This document shows positions 54,610 through 64,000 of a stretch of DNA of 64,000 nt, piece after piece; the stretch's first letter is position 1; the number at the start of each line of letters is the position of its first letter. The stretch is from an uncultured Rhodospirillaceae bacterium (GTDB lineage: Bacteria > Pseudomonadota > Alphaproteobacteria > Rhodospirillales > Casp-alpha2): positions 62,001 to 126,000 of the forward strand of contig CAJWCU010000002.1 in the NCBI GenBank assembly GCA_913030825.1. Reading direction: 5' to 3'. The position numbers and the translations under genes are program-made. Below the pieces are notes generated by a model. That model saw only the letters and a program-made list of their open reading frames with translations. It ran no database searches and was not told where the DNA came from.

Positions 54610-55459
54610 CCGGCCCGGCGAGAACAATCCCCTTCAACGCGCCCCCTCTTTACAGCGTGCCAAAGGGCGGGCCCGGATCACCGTCGGGGCCACGGGCGGC
54701 AAGACGCGCCTGGACGATCTCTATCAGGACGGCTGCGCCAAGGTGCGCCTGCCCAAGGTGTATGGGCCGGAGGGGCGGGACCCCGGCGTCGAGGCGGTCT
54801 TGCTTAACACGGCGGGTGGGTTGACGGGCGGCGACGTATACGCGACCGAGGCCGAAGCCGGCGACGGCAGCCACCTGACCCTGACCACCCAAGCCTGCGA
54901 ACGGGTCTACCGTGCGGCCTCCGGCATCGCGCGGGTCGAAACCCGCCTGAGCGCCGGGCCGGGGGCGTGCCTCAATTGGCTGCCGCAGGAAACCATTCTG
55001 TTCGACGGCGGGGCGCTGGACCGTGCCCTGCATGTCGATCTCGCCGAGGATGCTTCATTTCTGGCCGTCGAGGCCCTGGCCCTGGGCCGCCTTGCCTCCG
55101 GTGAGACGGTGACGGCGGGGACGTTCCAGGATACCTGGCGCGTCCGCCGGGGCGGCAAACTGATCTACGCCGACGCGGCGCGGCTCGTGGGTGATATCGA
55201 CGGCATCGCGGCGGGTCCGGCGACCCTGGCGGGCATGAACGCCATGGCGACGGTGGCCTTCGCGGCACCCGAGGCCGAGGCGCGCCTGGACAATGCGCGG
55301 GCGGTTCTCGACGATCTGGCGACGGCGGGGGCGAGTGCCTTGCCCGGCGTTCTGGTCTGCCGTCTGGTCGCGCCCGATACACAGACGCTCCGGAAAACCC
55401 TGGTGCCGCTGCTGGCGGCGCTGGCCGGGCGGGATTTGCCCCGCGTCTGGCACCTGTAG
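54584..55459 (+). CDS. ureD: Urease accessory protein UreD
   Basis: 291 residues. LLNTAGGLTGGDVYATEAEAG and LTTQACERVYRA are the UreD motifs; it scaffolds the apo-urease for nickel insertion with UreF and UreG. The ATG at 54584 overlaps urtE by 26 nt, so the urea importer and urease genes are one transcription unit. Confidence 0.93.
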   Translation: MYDGTSPSDRPGENNPLQRAPSLQRAKGRARITVGATGGKTRLDDLYQDGCAKVRLPKVYGPEGRDPGVEAVLLNTAGGLTGGDVYATEAEAGDGSHLTLTTQACERVYRAASGIARVETRLSAGPGACLNWLPQETILFDGGALDRALHVDLAEDASFLAVEALALGRLASGETVTAGTFQDTWRVRRGGKLIYADAARLVGDIDGIAAGPATLAGMNAMATVAFAAPEAEARLDNARAVLDDLATAGASALPGVLVCRLVAPDTQTLRKTLVPLLAALAGRDLPRVWHL

Positions 55460-55489
55460 ACATCAAAGAAGATCGAAGAGGGAGGATCC

Positions 55490-55792
55490 ATGAACCTGAC
55501 ACCCAGAGAAAAAGACAAGCTGCTGGTCTCCATGGCGGCCATGGTCGCCCGGCGGCGGCTGGACCGGGGGGTTAAGCTGAACCATCCCGAGGCCATCGCC
55601 CTGATCACCGACTTCGTCGTCGAAGGGGCGCGCGACGGGCGCAGCGTCGCCGACCTGATGGAGGCGGGGGCCAAGGTCATCACCCGCGACCAGGTCATGG
55701 AAGGCATCCCGGAAATGATCCACGACGTGCAGGTCGAAGCGACCTTTCCCGACGGTACCAAGCTGGTCACCGTCCACAACCCGATCCGTTGA
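55490..55792 (+). CDS. ureA: Urease subunit gamma
   Basis: 100 residues, [20 protein letters not shown], with the full canonical length of UreA. It ends LVTVHNPIR, as in the family. GGAGGA ribosome binding site upstream. Structural subunit of the nickel urease. Confidence 0.97.
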   Translation: MNLTPREKDKLLVSMAAMVARRRLDRGVKLNHPEAIALITDFVVEGARDGRSVADLMEAGAKVITRDQVMEGIPEMIHDVQVEATFPDGTKLVTVHNPIR

Positions 55793-55803
55793 GGGAGGAC
55801 GAC

Positions 55804-56109
55804 ATGATCCCAGGTGAAATCATCGCCGCCCCCGGCGAGATCGAATTGAACGCGGGCCAGCCGACCGTCACCGTCACCGTCGCCAATACGGGCGACCGCC
55901 CGGTCCAGGTTGGAAGCCACTATCATTTCTACGAGACCAATTCGGCCCTCGACTTCGACCGCGAGAAGACGAAGGGCATGCGCCTGGATATCGCATCCGG
56001 CACCGCCGTGCGGTTCGAACCCGGCCAGTCACGCGAGGTGACGCTTGTGCCGCTGCTGGGGGCGCGCAAGGTCTACGGTTTCAATCAGAAGGTCATGGGC
56101 GACCTTTAG
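55804..56109 (+). CDS. ureB: Urease subunit beta
   Basis: 101 residues, [18 protein letters not shown] with the beta-strand-rich canonical UreB layout and the [15 protein letters not shown] motif. Start follows a GAGGGAGGA ribosome binding site. Confidence 0.97.
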   Translation: MIPGEIIAAPGEIELNAGQPTVTVTVANTGDRPVQVGSHYHFYETNSALDFDREKTKGMRLDIASGTAVRFEPGQSREVTLVPLLGARKVYGFNQKVMGDL

Positions 56110-56130
56110 GGGCGCAAGGGAGGACGAGAG

Positions 56131-57843
<1,713 letters not shown>

Positions 57844-57898
57844 CCGCTTCCCGTCGAGGCGTTCGGCGTCGGCGGGTTGGGAACGTAAGGAGGCAACG

Positions 57899-58399
57899 AT
57901 GCTTCGTGCTACTTCCGTAAAACAGGCTGGCCTGTGGAACGGTGCCGCCGCCGATTGGGTGGTGCTGGATTTCGATGGCCGCCACCGCCGCCGCATGGCG
58001 ATGACCGGCGAGGGCGGCCTGGCTTTCCTGCTCGATCTGGCCGAGGCCGAGGCGCTGGCCGACGGCGACGGCCTGGTCCTGGAGGACGGCCGCCTGGTCG
58101 CCGTCCGCGCGGCGGAGGAACCCTTGTTGGAGGTCACCTGCGCCGACGTTGATCATCTGGTCCGCGTCGCCTGGCACCTGGGCAACCGGCACCTGCCGAC
58201 GGAGCTGTTGGGCGATCGGTTGCGCATCCGCCGCGACCACGTCATCGCCGACATGCTGGTCAAGTTGGGCGCGGAAGTCGCCGAGATCATGGCCCCCTTC
58301 AACCCGGAAGGCGGCGCCTACGGCCATGGCCGGACCCATGGCCACGATCATGGTCATTCGCACGACCATGATCATTCCCACGGTCATAGACATGGATAA
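57899..58399 (+). CDS. ureE: Urease accessory protein UreE (nickel chaperone)
   Basis: 166 residues with the UreE N-terminal peptide-binding and C-terminal metal-binding domains. The tail is His-rich ([19 protein letters not shown]), suited to storing nickel. RBS AAGGAGG precedes the ATG. The last 8 nt overlap ureF. Confidence 0.93.
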   Translation: MLRATSVKQAGLWNGAAADWVVLDFDGRHRRRMAMTGEGGLAFLLDLAEAEALADGDGLVLEDGRLVAVRAAEEPLLEVTCADVDHLVRVAWHLGNRHLPTELLGDRLRIRRDHVIADMLVKLGAEVAEIMAPFNPEGGAYGHGRTHGHDHGHSHDHDHSHGHRHG

Positions 58400-59078
58400 C
58401 GTGCCGTTGAATTCCGGGGGCCTTTACCGCCTGCTGGCCTGGCTGTCGCCGAGCTATCCGGTCGGCGCCTTCGCCTATTCCCACGGCATCGAATGGGCGG
58501 TCGAGACGGGGGCGGTTTCGGACCGCGACGGGCTGGAACGCTGGCTGCGCGACCTGTTGGCGCACGGCGGGGCCTGGTCCGATGCTGTCTTGTTCGCCCA
58601 GGCCTGGCGCGCGGCGCAGGCGGGGGATGCGGCGACCTTGTCGGAAATCAACGATCTCGCCGTGGCGCTTTGTCCTTCCCTGGAACGGCGGCTGGAAACC
58701 ACGGCCCAAGGCAACGCTTTCCTGATGGCGACCCGGGCAAGCTGGCCCTGGGACGAAGGGCCCGAGCCGCTTTCCGGCGACGTCGCCTATCCGGTCGCCG
58801 TCGCGGCGGCGACGGCGGGGCACGGCGTGGGGCTGGAGCCCGCCCTGCATGCCTTCATCCATGCCGTGGCGGCCAACCTGATTTCCGCCGGGCTGCGCCT
58901 GGTGCCCTTGGGCCAGACCGACGGCCAGCGGGCGCTCAGCGCGCTCGAAGGTGACGTCGCCCGCGCGGCCGAGACTGCCCTGGCGGCAGACATATCCCAA
59001 GTCGGCGGCTGCGCCTTTCTTTCCGACGTGGCCGCCATGCGCCACGAAACCCAATACACGAGGCTGTTCAGATCATGA
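58392..59078 (+). CDS. ureF: Urease accessory protein UreF
   Basis: 228 residues; [21 protein letters not shown] is the UreF N-terminal motif. GTPase-activating-type partner of UreG in nickel insertion. The ATG at 58392 overlaps ureE by 8 nt; the longer frame to 58149 is antisense or within ureE. The stop overlaps ureG by 4 nt. Confidence 0.93.
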   Translation: MDNVPLNSGGLYRLLAWLSPSYPVGAFAYSHGIEWAVETGAVSDRDGLERWLRDLLAHGGAWSDAVLFAQAWRAAQAGDAATLSEINDLAVALCPSLERRLETTAQGNAFLMATRASWPWDEGPEPLSGDVAYPVAVAAATAGHGVGLEPALHAFIHAVAANLISAGLRLVPLGQTDGQRALSALEGDVARAAETALAADISQVGGCAFLSDVAAMRHETQYTRLFRS

Positions 59079-59731
59079 CGACTTCTTCTTCGACCTCCCC
59101 CCATGGCCCTTTGCGGGTCGGCATCGGCGGGCCCGTCGGCTCGGGTAAGACGGCGCTGATGGAACGGCTCTGCCAGTCCTTTCGCGAGACGCACGATATC
59201 TGCGCCATCACCAACGACATCTATACCAAGGAAGACGCCGAGGCGCTGACCCGGCGCGGTGCCTTGCCGCCGGAACGCATCATGGGGGTGGAAACGGGCG
59301 GCTGCCCCCATACGGCGATCCGCGAGGATGCCTCCATCAACCTGGCCGCCGTGGCGGCGATGCGCGAGACCTTTCCGGGCCTCGACCTGATCCTGATCGA
59401 AAGCGGTGGGGATAATCTGGCCGCCACGTTCTCGCCGGAACTGGCCGACATCACGATCTACGTCATCGACGTCTCGGCCGGCGAGGAAATCCCCAGGAAG
59501 GGCGGGCCGGGCATCACCCGATCGGACCTGCTGGTCATCAATAAGACGGACCTCGCCCCCCATGTCGGCGCGGACCTGGACGTCATGGACCGTGACGCCA
59601 AGCGCATGCGCGGCGACCGGCCCTTCGTCTTCGCCAATATGAAAACGGGCGAGGGCGTTGCCGAGATCGCGGCCCTGGTCCGTGACCTGGGCGGGCTTGC
59701 CACCGGCGCGGCCCAGGGGGTCGGGGACTGA
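59075..59731 (+). CDS. ureG: Urease accessory GTPase UreG
   Basis: 218 residues. P-loop [15 protein letters not shown], the Cys-Pro-His metal motif in [11 protein letters not shown], and the G4 motif [11 protein letters not shown]. It delivers nickel to urease in a GTP-dependent step. Last gene of the urt-ure operon. Confidence 0.96.
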   Translation: MTTSSSTSPHGPLRVGIGGPVGSGKTALMERLCQSFRETHDICAITNDIYTKEDAEALTRRGALPPERIMGVETGGCPHTAIREDASINLAAVAAMRETFPGLDLILIESGGDNLAATFSPELADITIYVIDVSAGEEIPRKGGPGITRSDLLVINKTDLAPHVGADLDVMDRDAKRMRGDRPFVFANMKTGEGVAEIAALVRDLGGLATGAAQGVGD

Positions 59732-59750
59732 CGGGATGGCGCGTTTCCGG

Positions 59751-59779
59751 ATGTCTGCTTTTGACCCAAGGCGGCCATT
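59751..59779 (+). repeat. Dispersed TGTCCGCTT element, copy 5
   Basis: ATGTCTGCTT, TTGACCC, AAGGCGGCCATT: a variant copy 20 nt after ureG. Opposite-oriented partner at 60525. Confidence 0.5.
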
Positions 59780-59844
59780 TGCCAAATCCAAATTGGTCAC
59801 TGTCCCCGTATTTGTCCACTCCTCGACGTTGACCTATCCTTCGT

Positions 59845-60246
59845 TCAGCCGTTCGGCAGAACGGCTATCGCGTTGATTTCAATCAGGTAGTCAGGGGATG
59901 TCATTTTCGTCACCTCGACCATCGTCGAAGCGGGAAGCGGTGGCTTGAAATACTGGCGGCGTATTTTGTGGATTGCGTCGAAGTGCTCCATATTTCGAAT
60001 GTAAACATCGACACGGCATACATCGTCCAAGGTACCGCCCGCTTCTTCGACAGCGCTTTTCACGTTTTCGATGACCTGACGCGTTTGTTCTTCGATATCA
60101 CCCAGGCCGGCGATTGAGCCGTCAGGACGCCGTGCGGTCATCCCGGAAATGAACACAAGCTTGCCTTGCGCCTCGATCGTTGTCGCTTGAGAAAAATGGC
60201 CACTGGGTTCACGCAGACGATCGGTGTTGATCTGCTCTTTTGGCAT
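59845..60246 (-). CDS. RidA family protein
   Basis: 133 residues, MPKEQINTDRLREPSGHFSQ..., with the RidA core IEAQGKLVFISGMTARRPDGSI and TMVEVTKMTSPDYLIEINAIAV. The typical Arg of RidA is replaced in the STMVEV strand, so it belongs to an RidA subgroup (Rid4-7-like) whose activity may differ. The start at 60246 has a GGAG ribosome binding site. AT-richer than the urease genes. Confidence 0.8.
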   Translation of the reverse strand: MPKEQINTDRLREPSGHFSQATTIEAQGKLVFISGMTARRPDGSIAGLGDIEEQTRQVIENVKSAVEEAGGTLDDVCRVDVYIRNMEHFDAIHKIRRQYFKPPLPASTMVEVTKMTSPDYLIEINAIAVLPNG

Positions 60247-60524
60247 CGAAACAATTCTCCGGTTTTTTAAACATTTCTGACGTGTGACAGGTTGCCGCAA
60301 ATCGAACCGGCTATATTAGATGTTATTTTCAAGTTTCCGCCCATATACGAACATTCGATATGGTTGCCCGGCGACGATAGTCCGGCCGCTTTTTAACGGC
60401 TGACACCTGCAAAGCCCTGGATACGCCGTGCATTCTTTCGAGCTATCGCAAGAGGGAACGTCGGTTAGAGCATCTGTTTCGGTCTTCTGATCAGAATGCG
60501 GGCTTGGCGGAGGCGCCTGCGGTT

Positions 60525-60552
60525 GGACAGCAAATGGCTATAAGCGGACACT
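60525..60552 (-). repeat. Dispersed TGTCCGCTT element, copy 6
   Basis: On the minus strand: AGTGTCCGCTTATAGCC followed by ATTTGCTGTCC. Inverted partner of copy 5, with the ridA gene between the two. Confidence 0.55.
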
Positions 60553-60568
60553 CCCATCGAGCCGGTTT

Positions 60569-60669
60569 TAGACCCCGGCCGTAGACGAACCGACGTATGA
60601 ATGGCCGCTTCAGGAAGTGAAAGGCTCGCTCCCATGGACATCGCGATGAGCCGCTTCGAGCCTTCGTGA
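60569..60669 (+). pseudogene. Decayed duplicate of the IsdG-like gene start
   Basis: About 100 nt aligning well with 60998-61095, including the 5' leader. ATG at 60634 reads MDIAMSRFEPS then stop, against MYIAMNRFKIAP of the intact gene at 61066. The leader GAAAGGCTCGCTCCC also matches GAAAGGCCCGCCGCCC. It is a truncated, decayed copy; coordinates are approximate. Confidence 0.7.
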
Positions 60670-60682
60670 TTCAGGCCATCCG

Positions 60683-60916
60683 TTATTTCAAGAAGCCCGA
60701 AATTTCATCGAGGATGGCGAGACGTCGTTTCTTGAGATCCTCAAGATGACTGTCGTCCATGGGTTCGATATTCGTCTCTCCCCGATGGATATCGCGGTTA
60801 ACTTCGTGGTGGCTGTCACAAAGCTTGGCAAAGTGTGCGTTCGATAGTTTCAGGTCGTGAATACGATCTGCGTGCTCTGGAAATTCATCGGCGAGTTCAT
60901 GGGGGGTATGTGCCAT
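60683..60916 (-). CDS. YdcH family protein (DUF465)
   Basis: 77 residues; MAHTPHELADEFPEHADRIH, HFAKLCDSHHEVNRDIHRGE and LKKRRLAILDEI are the YdcH/DUF465 motifs. Small helical soluble protein of unknown role, common in proteobacteria. Convergent with the decayed copy region and divergent from the IsdG-like gene. Confidence 0.88.
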   Translation of the reverse strand: MAHTPHELADEFPEHADRIHDLKLSNAHFAKLCDSHHEVNRDIHRGETNIEPMDDSHLEDLKKRRLAILDEISGFLK

Positions 60917-61065
60917 ATCGGGCGCTCCGTTTGTGATCTAACTCCGCCTATCATCGGGCCGTTTCGACGCCCTGTCCTTGATCTGGGTCAGGTTGGTTCT
61001 TGATCCCGGCCGCCGACGCGCCGACATAAGAAAACACGCTTCTGTAAATGAAAGGCCCGCCGCCC

Positions 61066-61374
61066 ATGTACATCGCCATGAACCGCTTCAAGATCGCCCC
61101 CGGCCGGGAAGAGGATTTCGAGACCGTCTGGAAGACCCGCGACCGCCATTTGGACGAAGTGCCGGGATTCGTCGAATTCCATCTCTTGAAGGGGCCCAGC
61201 CACGAGGACCATACCCTTTACGCCTCGCATACGATCTGGAAGTCGGAGGCCGATTTCGTCGCTTGGACCAAGTCGGAAAACTTCCGCAAGGCCCACGCCA
61301 ACGCGGGCGATACCAAGGGCATCTACCTGGGCCATCCCCAGTTCGAAGGATTCGAGGCCGTGATCGGCGCCTGA
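61066..61374 (+). CDS. IsdG/HmuQ-type heme-degrading monooxygenase
   Basis: 102 residues, antibiotic biosynthesis monooxygenase (ABM) fold. Asn6, Trp67 and His77 lie almost at the positions of the catalytic Asn7, Trp67 and His77 of S. aureus IsdG (MNRFKIAPG, AWTKS, KAHAN). This supports heme degradation rather than a generic ABM protein. Start 61066 (MYIAMNRF) has a GAAAGG ribosome binding site. A decayed copy of its 5' end lies 400 bp upstream. Confidence 0.8.
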   Translation: MYIAMNRFKIAPGREEDFETVWKTRDRHLDEVPGFVEFHLLKGPSHEDHTLYASHTIWKSEADFVAWTKSENFRKAHANAGDTKGIYLGHPQFEGFEAVIGA

Positions 61375-61464
61375 CGGCGGGCGCGATCTGCCGCGCGCAA
61401 GTTCTTGATTGCCCGGGGCCCCTGCGTCAATCTGGATTGTCTCAGAAAACCAAGGAAGGTTTTT

Positions 61465-62535
61465 ATGCTCCAGAAGGTCCGCAGCGCCCTCGTCAGTGTG
61501 ACGTTCCTTTTCGCTTTTTTCATCGCTTCGTTTTTCGGATTCCAAACCGCTCACGCGACCGACTATCCCGTTTTGGGTTATCTGGCGGCGACAAATATGC
61601 AATGTCCGCCGGGGACCTGGGTCCATACTTGGGTTCAGTCGGGGCATAACGTTTATCAGTGCACGGAATGCACCAAGGGTAACTGGAAAGCCGGAACGCA
61701 AACCCGCGACGACGCCAGCCGCAATCAGACCTGCGCCCAGGCCGGCAAGGGATATTACGTCGACACGGTCGGCGCCTCGGAACAGACGCCGTGCCCGGAC
61801 GGCTCCGCGGCCCTCGCCAAGGGACAGACAAGCGTTACGAAATGTCTTTGCAAGAAGGGCTATTTCTCCGCCGCGGGATATGGCCCCTGCACCATCGCGT
61901 CTTCCGGTAACTATGTGTCCGGAACCGGGCAGAAAGCACAGACGCCGTGCCCCGCCGGAACCTATGCAACCGGCGAAGGCAGCAAGTCCTGCACCTCTGC
62001 GACCGCCGGGAATTTCGTCGCCGAAAGCGGCTCATCCGCGCAAACGCCGTGCCCCGCCGGGACTTATTCGAAAGGCGTGAAAAGCAAGGCCTGTACGCCG
62101 TGCCCTGCCGGAACCTATGCATCAGGCGAAGGCAATCAATCCTGCACGTCCGCGACCGCCGGTAATTTCGTCGCTGAAAGCGGCTTAGCCGCGCAAACGC
62201 CGTGCCCCGCCGGGACCTATTCGAAAAGCGCGAAAAGCACGGCCTGTACGCCGGCCGACGCGGGGTACTACGTTTCGTCGACCGGGGCCACCGTGCAGAT
62301 CAAATGCCCCGCCGGAACCTATGCCGCCGGCACCAAGACGGCATCCTGCACATCCTGTTCGCCCGGGACCTCCACCGTCACCGGCAGCACCAGCCAGGAA
62401 AGCTGCTTATACAATTCGCCTGCCGACTACTACAGTTCCTGGGGCGGGAAAGCGGCACCCGGAACCAAGGGCGGCAACCCGCAGAAATGCAAATCCGGGA
62501 AGAACTGGAAAACGTCGCAACAGGCCTGCAAATAG
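61465..62535 (+). CDS. Secreted Cys-rich protein with GCC2/GCC3 (ephrin-receptor-like) repeats
   Basis: 356 residues. Signal peptide ends AHA/TD near residue 31. The rest is repeated CPAGTY...SKACTPCPAGTY units with regularly spaced Cys, the GCC2_GCC3 pattern seen in animal ephrin receptors, TNFR-like and protist surface proteins. A 153-bp unit is tandemly duplicated at 61948-62100 and 62101-62253. It should be exported and disulfide-bonded. Its role is unknown; surface binding or adhesion is a guess. Confidence 0.75.
   Translation: MLQKVRSALVSVTFLFAFFIASFFGFQTAHATDYPVLGYLAATNMQCPPGTWVHTWVQSGHNVYQCTECTKGNWKAGTQTRDDASRNQTCAQAGKGYYVDTVGASEQTPCPDGSAALAKGQTSVTKCLCKKGYFSAAGYGPCTIASSGNYVSGTGQKAQTPCPAGTYATGEGSKSCTSATAGNFVAESGSSAQTPCPAGTYSKGVKSKACTPCPAGTYASGEGNQSCTSATAGNFVAESGLAAQTPCPAGTYSKSAKSTACTPADAGYYVSSTGATVQIKCPAGTYAAGTKTASCTSCSPGTSTVTGSTSQESCLYNSPADYYSSWGGKAAPGTKGGNPQKCKSGKNWKTSQQACK
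61948..62253 (+). repeat. 153-bp tandem duplication within the Cys-rich gene
   Basis: Two consecutive 153-bp units (61948-62100, 62101-62253) are nearly identical with scattered mostly synonymous differences, encoding two 51-residue repeats. Suggests recent expansion. Confidence 0.75.
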
Positions 62536-62671
62536 TATCGCGCGCGGGACTCCGGGGGGCATGCTGTCGGCCCCCGGGGCGTTCCGCCTCTTGACCCGTG
62601 TCCCAAAAAGGCGACGATGGGCAGCCGTATTTGTCCCACAGCTATGAAGACCGCCTGCCCGAGGATCCTCC

Positions 62672-63880
62672 ATGACCGAATTTGAATTCGCGGCCCGCAT
62701 GGACCGCATCGAAACCTCGCCCTCCGCCGTGATGACGCAACGCGCCCGGGAAATGAAGGAACAGGGACGCGACGTCATCTCCCTGTCCTCCGGTCAGCCA
62801 GATTTCCCGACGCCCGACCACGTTTTGGAAGCGGCCCATCAGGCGGCCCTCGCCGGGCAGACGACCTATACCCCGATCACCGGGACCAACGAACTGAAGG
62901 ACGCGATCATCGCCAAGTTCAAGCGCGAGAACGGCCTTGAGTACGCGCGGGATCAGATCATCGTCGGCAACGGCGCCAAGCAGGTCATTTTCAACGCCTT
63001 CACCGCCGGGACCAACGACGGGGACGAAGTCATCCTGCCGGCTCCCTACTACGTCGCCTATATCGACATGATCAAGTTCGCGGGCGGCGAGCCGGTCATC
63101 GTGCCCTGCGCCGAGGAACAGGATTTCAAGCTGACCGCCGACCAGTTGGCCAAGGCGATCACGCCGAAGACGCGCTGGCTGCTGCTGAATTCACCCAACA
63201 ACCCGACGGGGGCCGTCTATGAAGAATCCGACCTGCGGGCCCTGGCCGACGTATTGCTGGACCATCCGCGCATCGGCATCATCGCCGACGATATCTATGA
63301 ACACATCGCGTTCGACGGGCTGAAGTTCGCGACCATCGCCAAGGTGGAACCGAAGCTGTTCGACCGCACGGTCACGGTCAACGGCGTGTCGAAAGCCTTC
63401 GCCATGACCGGCTGGCGCGTCGGCTACGCGGGCGCGCATAAGGACGTGATCGCCCAGATGACGAAGCTGCAGTCGCTGGTCACCGTCGCCGCGTCCTCGG
63501 TCAGCCAGGCCGCCGCCGTCGCCGCCCTGAACGGACCGCAGGACTATGTCGCGGAGCGCTCCAAATCGTTCGAGGACCGGCGCGATCTGGTGGTCTCCAT
63601 GCTCAATCAGGCGCAGGGTGTTTCCTGCCCCGTGCCGAAGGGCGCGTTCTACGTTTACCCAAGCTGCGCCGGGGTGATCGGCAAGACCACGCCGTCCGGC
63701 CAGGTGATCGAAAACGATCGCGATTTCGTCATGTACCTGCTGGAAACGGAAAACGTTGCGACCGTGCACGGGGCGGCCTATGGCGTTTCGCCCTATTTCC
63801 GGATTTCCTACGCGGCGGCGGAAAGCGAACTGATCCAGGCTTGCGAGCGCATCCAACGCGCCTGCGCGGCCCTGCGCTAA
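62672..63880 (+). CDS. Aspartate aminotransferase, class I (AspC/AatA type)
   Basis: 402-residue PLP enzyme. Lys241 in NGVSKAFAMTGWRVGY forms the internal aldimine; SPNNPTGAVY, DDIYEH and FRISYA complete the class-I aminotransferase pattern. Alphaproteobacterial enzymes of this type transaminate aspartate and often prephenate. Single-gene unit, canonical length. Confidence 0.9.
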   Translation: MTEFEFAARMDRIETSPSAVMTQRAREMKEQGRDVISLSSGQPDFPTPDHVLEAAHQAALAGQTTYTPITGTNELKDAIIAKFKRENGLEYARDQIIVGNGAKQVIFNAFTAGTNDGDEVILPAPYYVAYIDMIKFAGGEPVIVPCAEEQDFKLTADQLAKAITPKTRWLLLNSPNNPTGAVYEESDLRALADVLLDHPRIGIIADDIYEHIAFDGLKFATIAKVEPKLFDRTVTVNGVSKAFAMTGWRVGYAGAHKDVIAQMTKLQSLVTVAASSVSQAAAVAALNGPQDYVAERSKSFEDRRDLVVSMLNQAQGVSCPVPKGAFYVYPSCAGVIGKTTPSGQVIENDRDFVMYLLETENVATVHGAAYGVSPYFRISYAAAESELIQACERIQRACAALR

Positions 63881-63896
63881 GGTGGATGGCTTTATC

Positions 63897-64000
63897 ATGC
63901 TGGTCGCCGATCTCGTCGCCCGCCTAGCCGCCGCGAATGCCGAGGCCGAGCCCCATAAGGGGATCGTCCGCGTTCTCAAGGAATTGAAGGATGATCTGGA
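63897..64000 (+). CDS. Unknown protein, C-terminus cut by window edge
   Basis: ATG at 63897, 16 nt after the aminotransferase stop, reads MLVADLVARLAAANAEAEPH and continues for 14 more residues to the edge. A GGTGGA ribosome binding site lies 10 nt upstream. Too short to classify. Confidence 0.4.
   Translation, partial: MLVADLVARLAAANAEAEPHKGIVRVLKELKDDL

Larger units (their letters stand above)
60247..60682. other. Intergenic region with repeat and decayed gene
   Basis: 436 bp without an intact gene between ridA and ydcH. It holds the ridA promoter region (AT-rich to about 60360), the sixth TGTCCGCTT element and a decayed copy of the 5' end of the IsdG-like gene. Confidence 0.6.

Overview
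The window is a GC-rich, densely packed chromosomal segment. Its gene content points to an alphaproteobacterium, probably Rhodospirillales-like: an ScfR-type XRE regulator, urtABCDE joined to ureDABCEFG, leucine catabolism genes, a DUF1488 protein, a YdcH protein and many GntR/FNR/MerR regulators. No rRNA, tRNA, CRISPR array, transposase or integrase was seen. Genus-level identity cannot be decided from this sequence.

Layout. 0-5.6 kb: end of a coiled-coil gene, an XRE/ScfR-like regulator carrying a HisKA-like segment, a 26-residue membrane microprotein with its own terminator, then a tungstate-type ABC transporter (tupB-tupC-tupA). 5.7-9.1 kb: an AT-richer single-chain restriction-modification gene (type ISP/IIG-like). 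9.1-17 kb: a GST, an excisionase-HTH/PBP-domain regulator (likely the tup regulator), a small cluster with DUF1488 and a trypsin-like protease, a Cys-repeat secreted protein, an APC-like permease, an NMT1-like protein without signal peptide, and an orphan PAS histidine kinase. 17-25.4 kb: leucine catabolism (HMG-CoA lyase, methylcrotonyl-CoA carboxylase beta, isovaleryl-CoA dehydrogenase), interrupted by a three-gene module (second UrtA, TpsB-like outer-membrane protein, low-complexity secreted protein). 25.5-34 kb: RidA, an FNR-type regulator with a perfect FNR box, a beta-decarboxylating dehydrogenase, an amidase, an M81 peptidase, a TauD-type dioxygenase and an O-methyltransferase. 34-41 kb: a USP plus Na,K-ATPase-like P2C pump, and a B12/light-sensor-type MerR regulator divergent from a chemoreceptor. 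41.3-44.6 kb: an AT-richer SelO-DCC-CbiX segment. 44.7-48.4 kb: a GntR regulator, a HAD hydrolase, and phosphonate biosynthesis genes (ppd, pepM). 48.8-59.7 kb: a long urea operon, urtABCDE-ureDABCEFG, behind a sigma-54 promoter. 59.8-64 kb: RidA, YdcH, an IsdG-like heme monooxygenase with a decayed duplicate, an eukaryote-like GCC2/GCC3 Cys-rich secreted protein, and an aspartate aminotransferase.

The most unusual signal is a dispersed element of about 30 nt with core TGTCCGCTT and an imperfect inverted partner. I see six intergenic copies. They fall into three oppositely oriented pairs, and each pair brackets a segment that looks foreign to its surroundings: urtA2-tpsB-secreted protein (18.14-22.25 kb), selO-DCC-cbiX (41.26-44.71 kb) and a ridA gene (59.75-60.55 kb). 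At the first site the usual mccA gene is missing from the leucine cluster. At the second the left boundary abuts a broken copy of the 3' end of ppd. At the third a decayed gene duplicate lies just outside. No recombinase is present, so these may be cassettes moved in trans or by homologous recombination between the repeats.

Functionally, much of the window concerns nitrogen and trace-element acquisition: urea uptake with nickel urease, tungstate uptake, cobalt chelation and phosphonate synthesis. Coordinates and motifs are read by eye; family assignments rest on recognised motifs and not on database searches.
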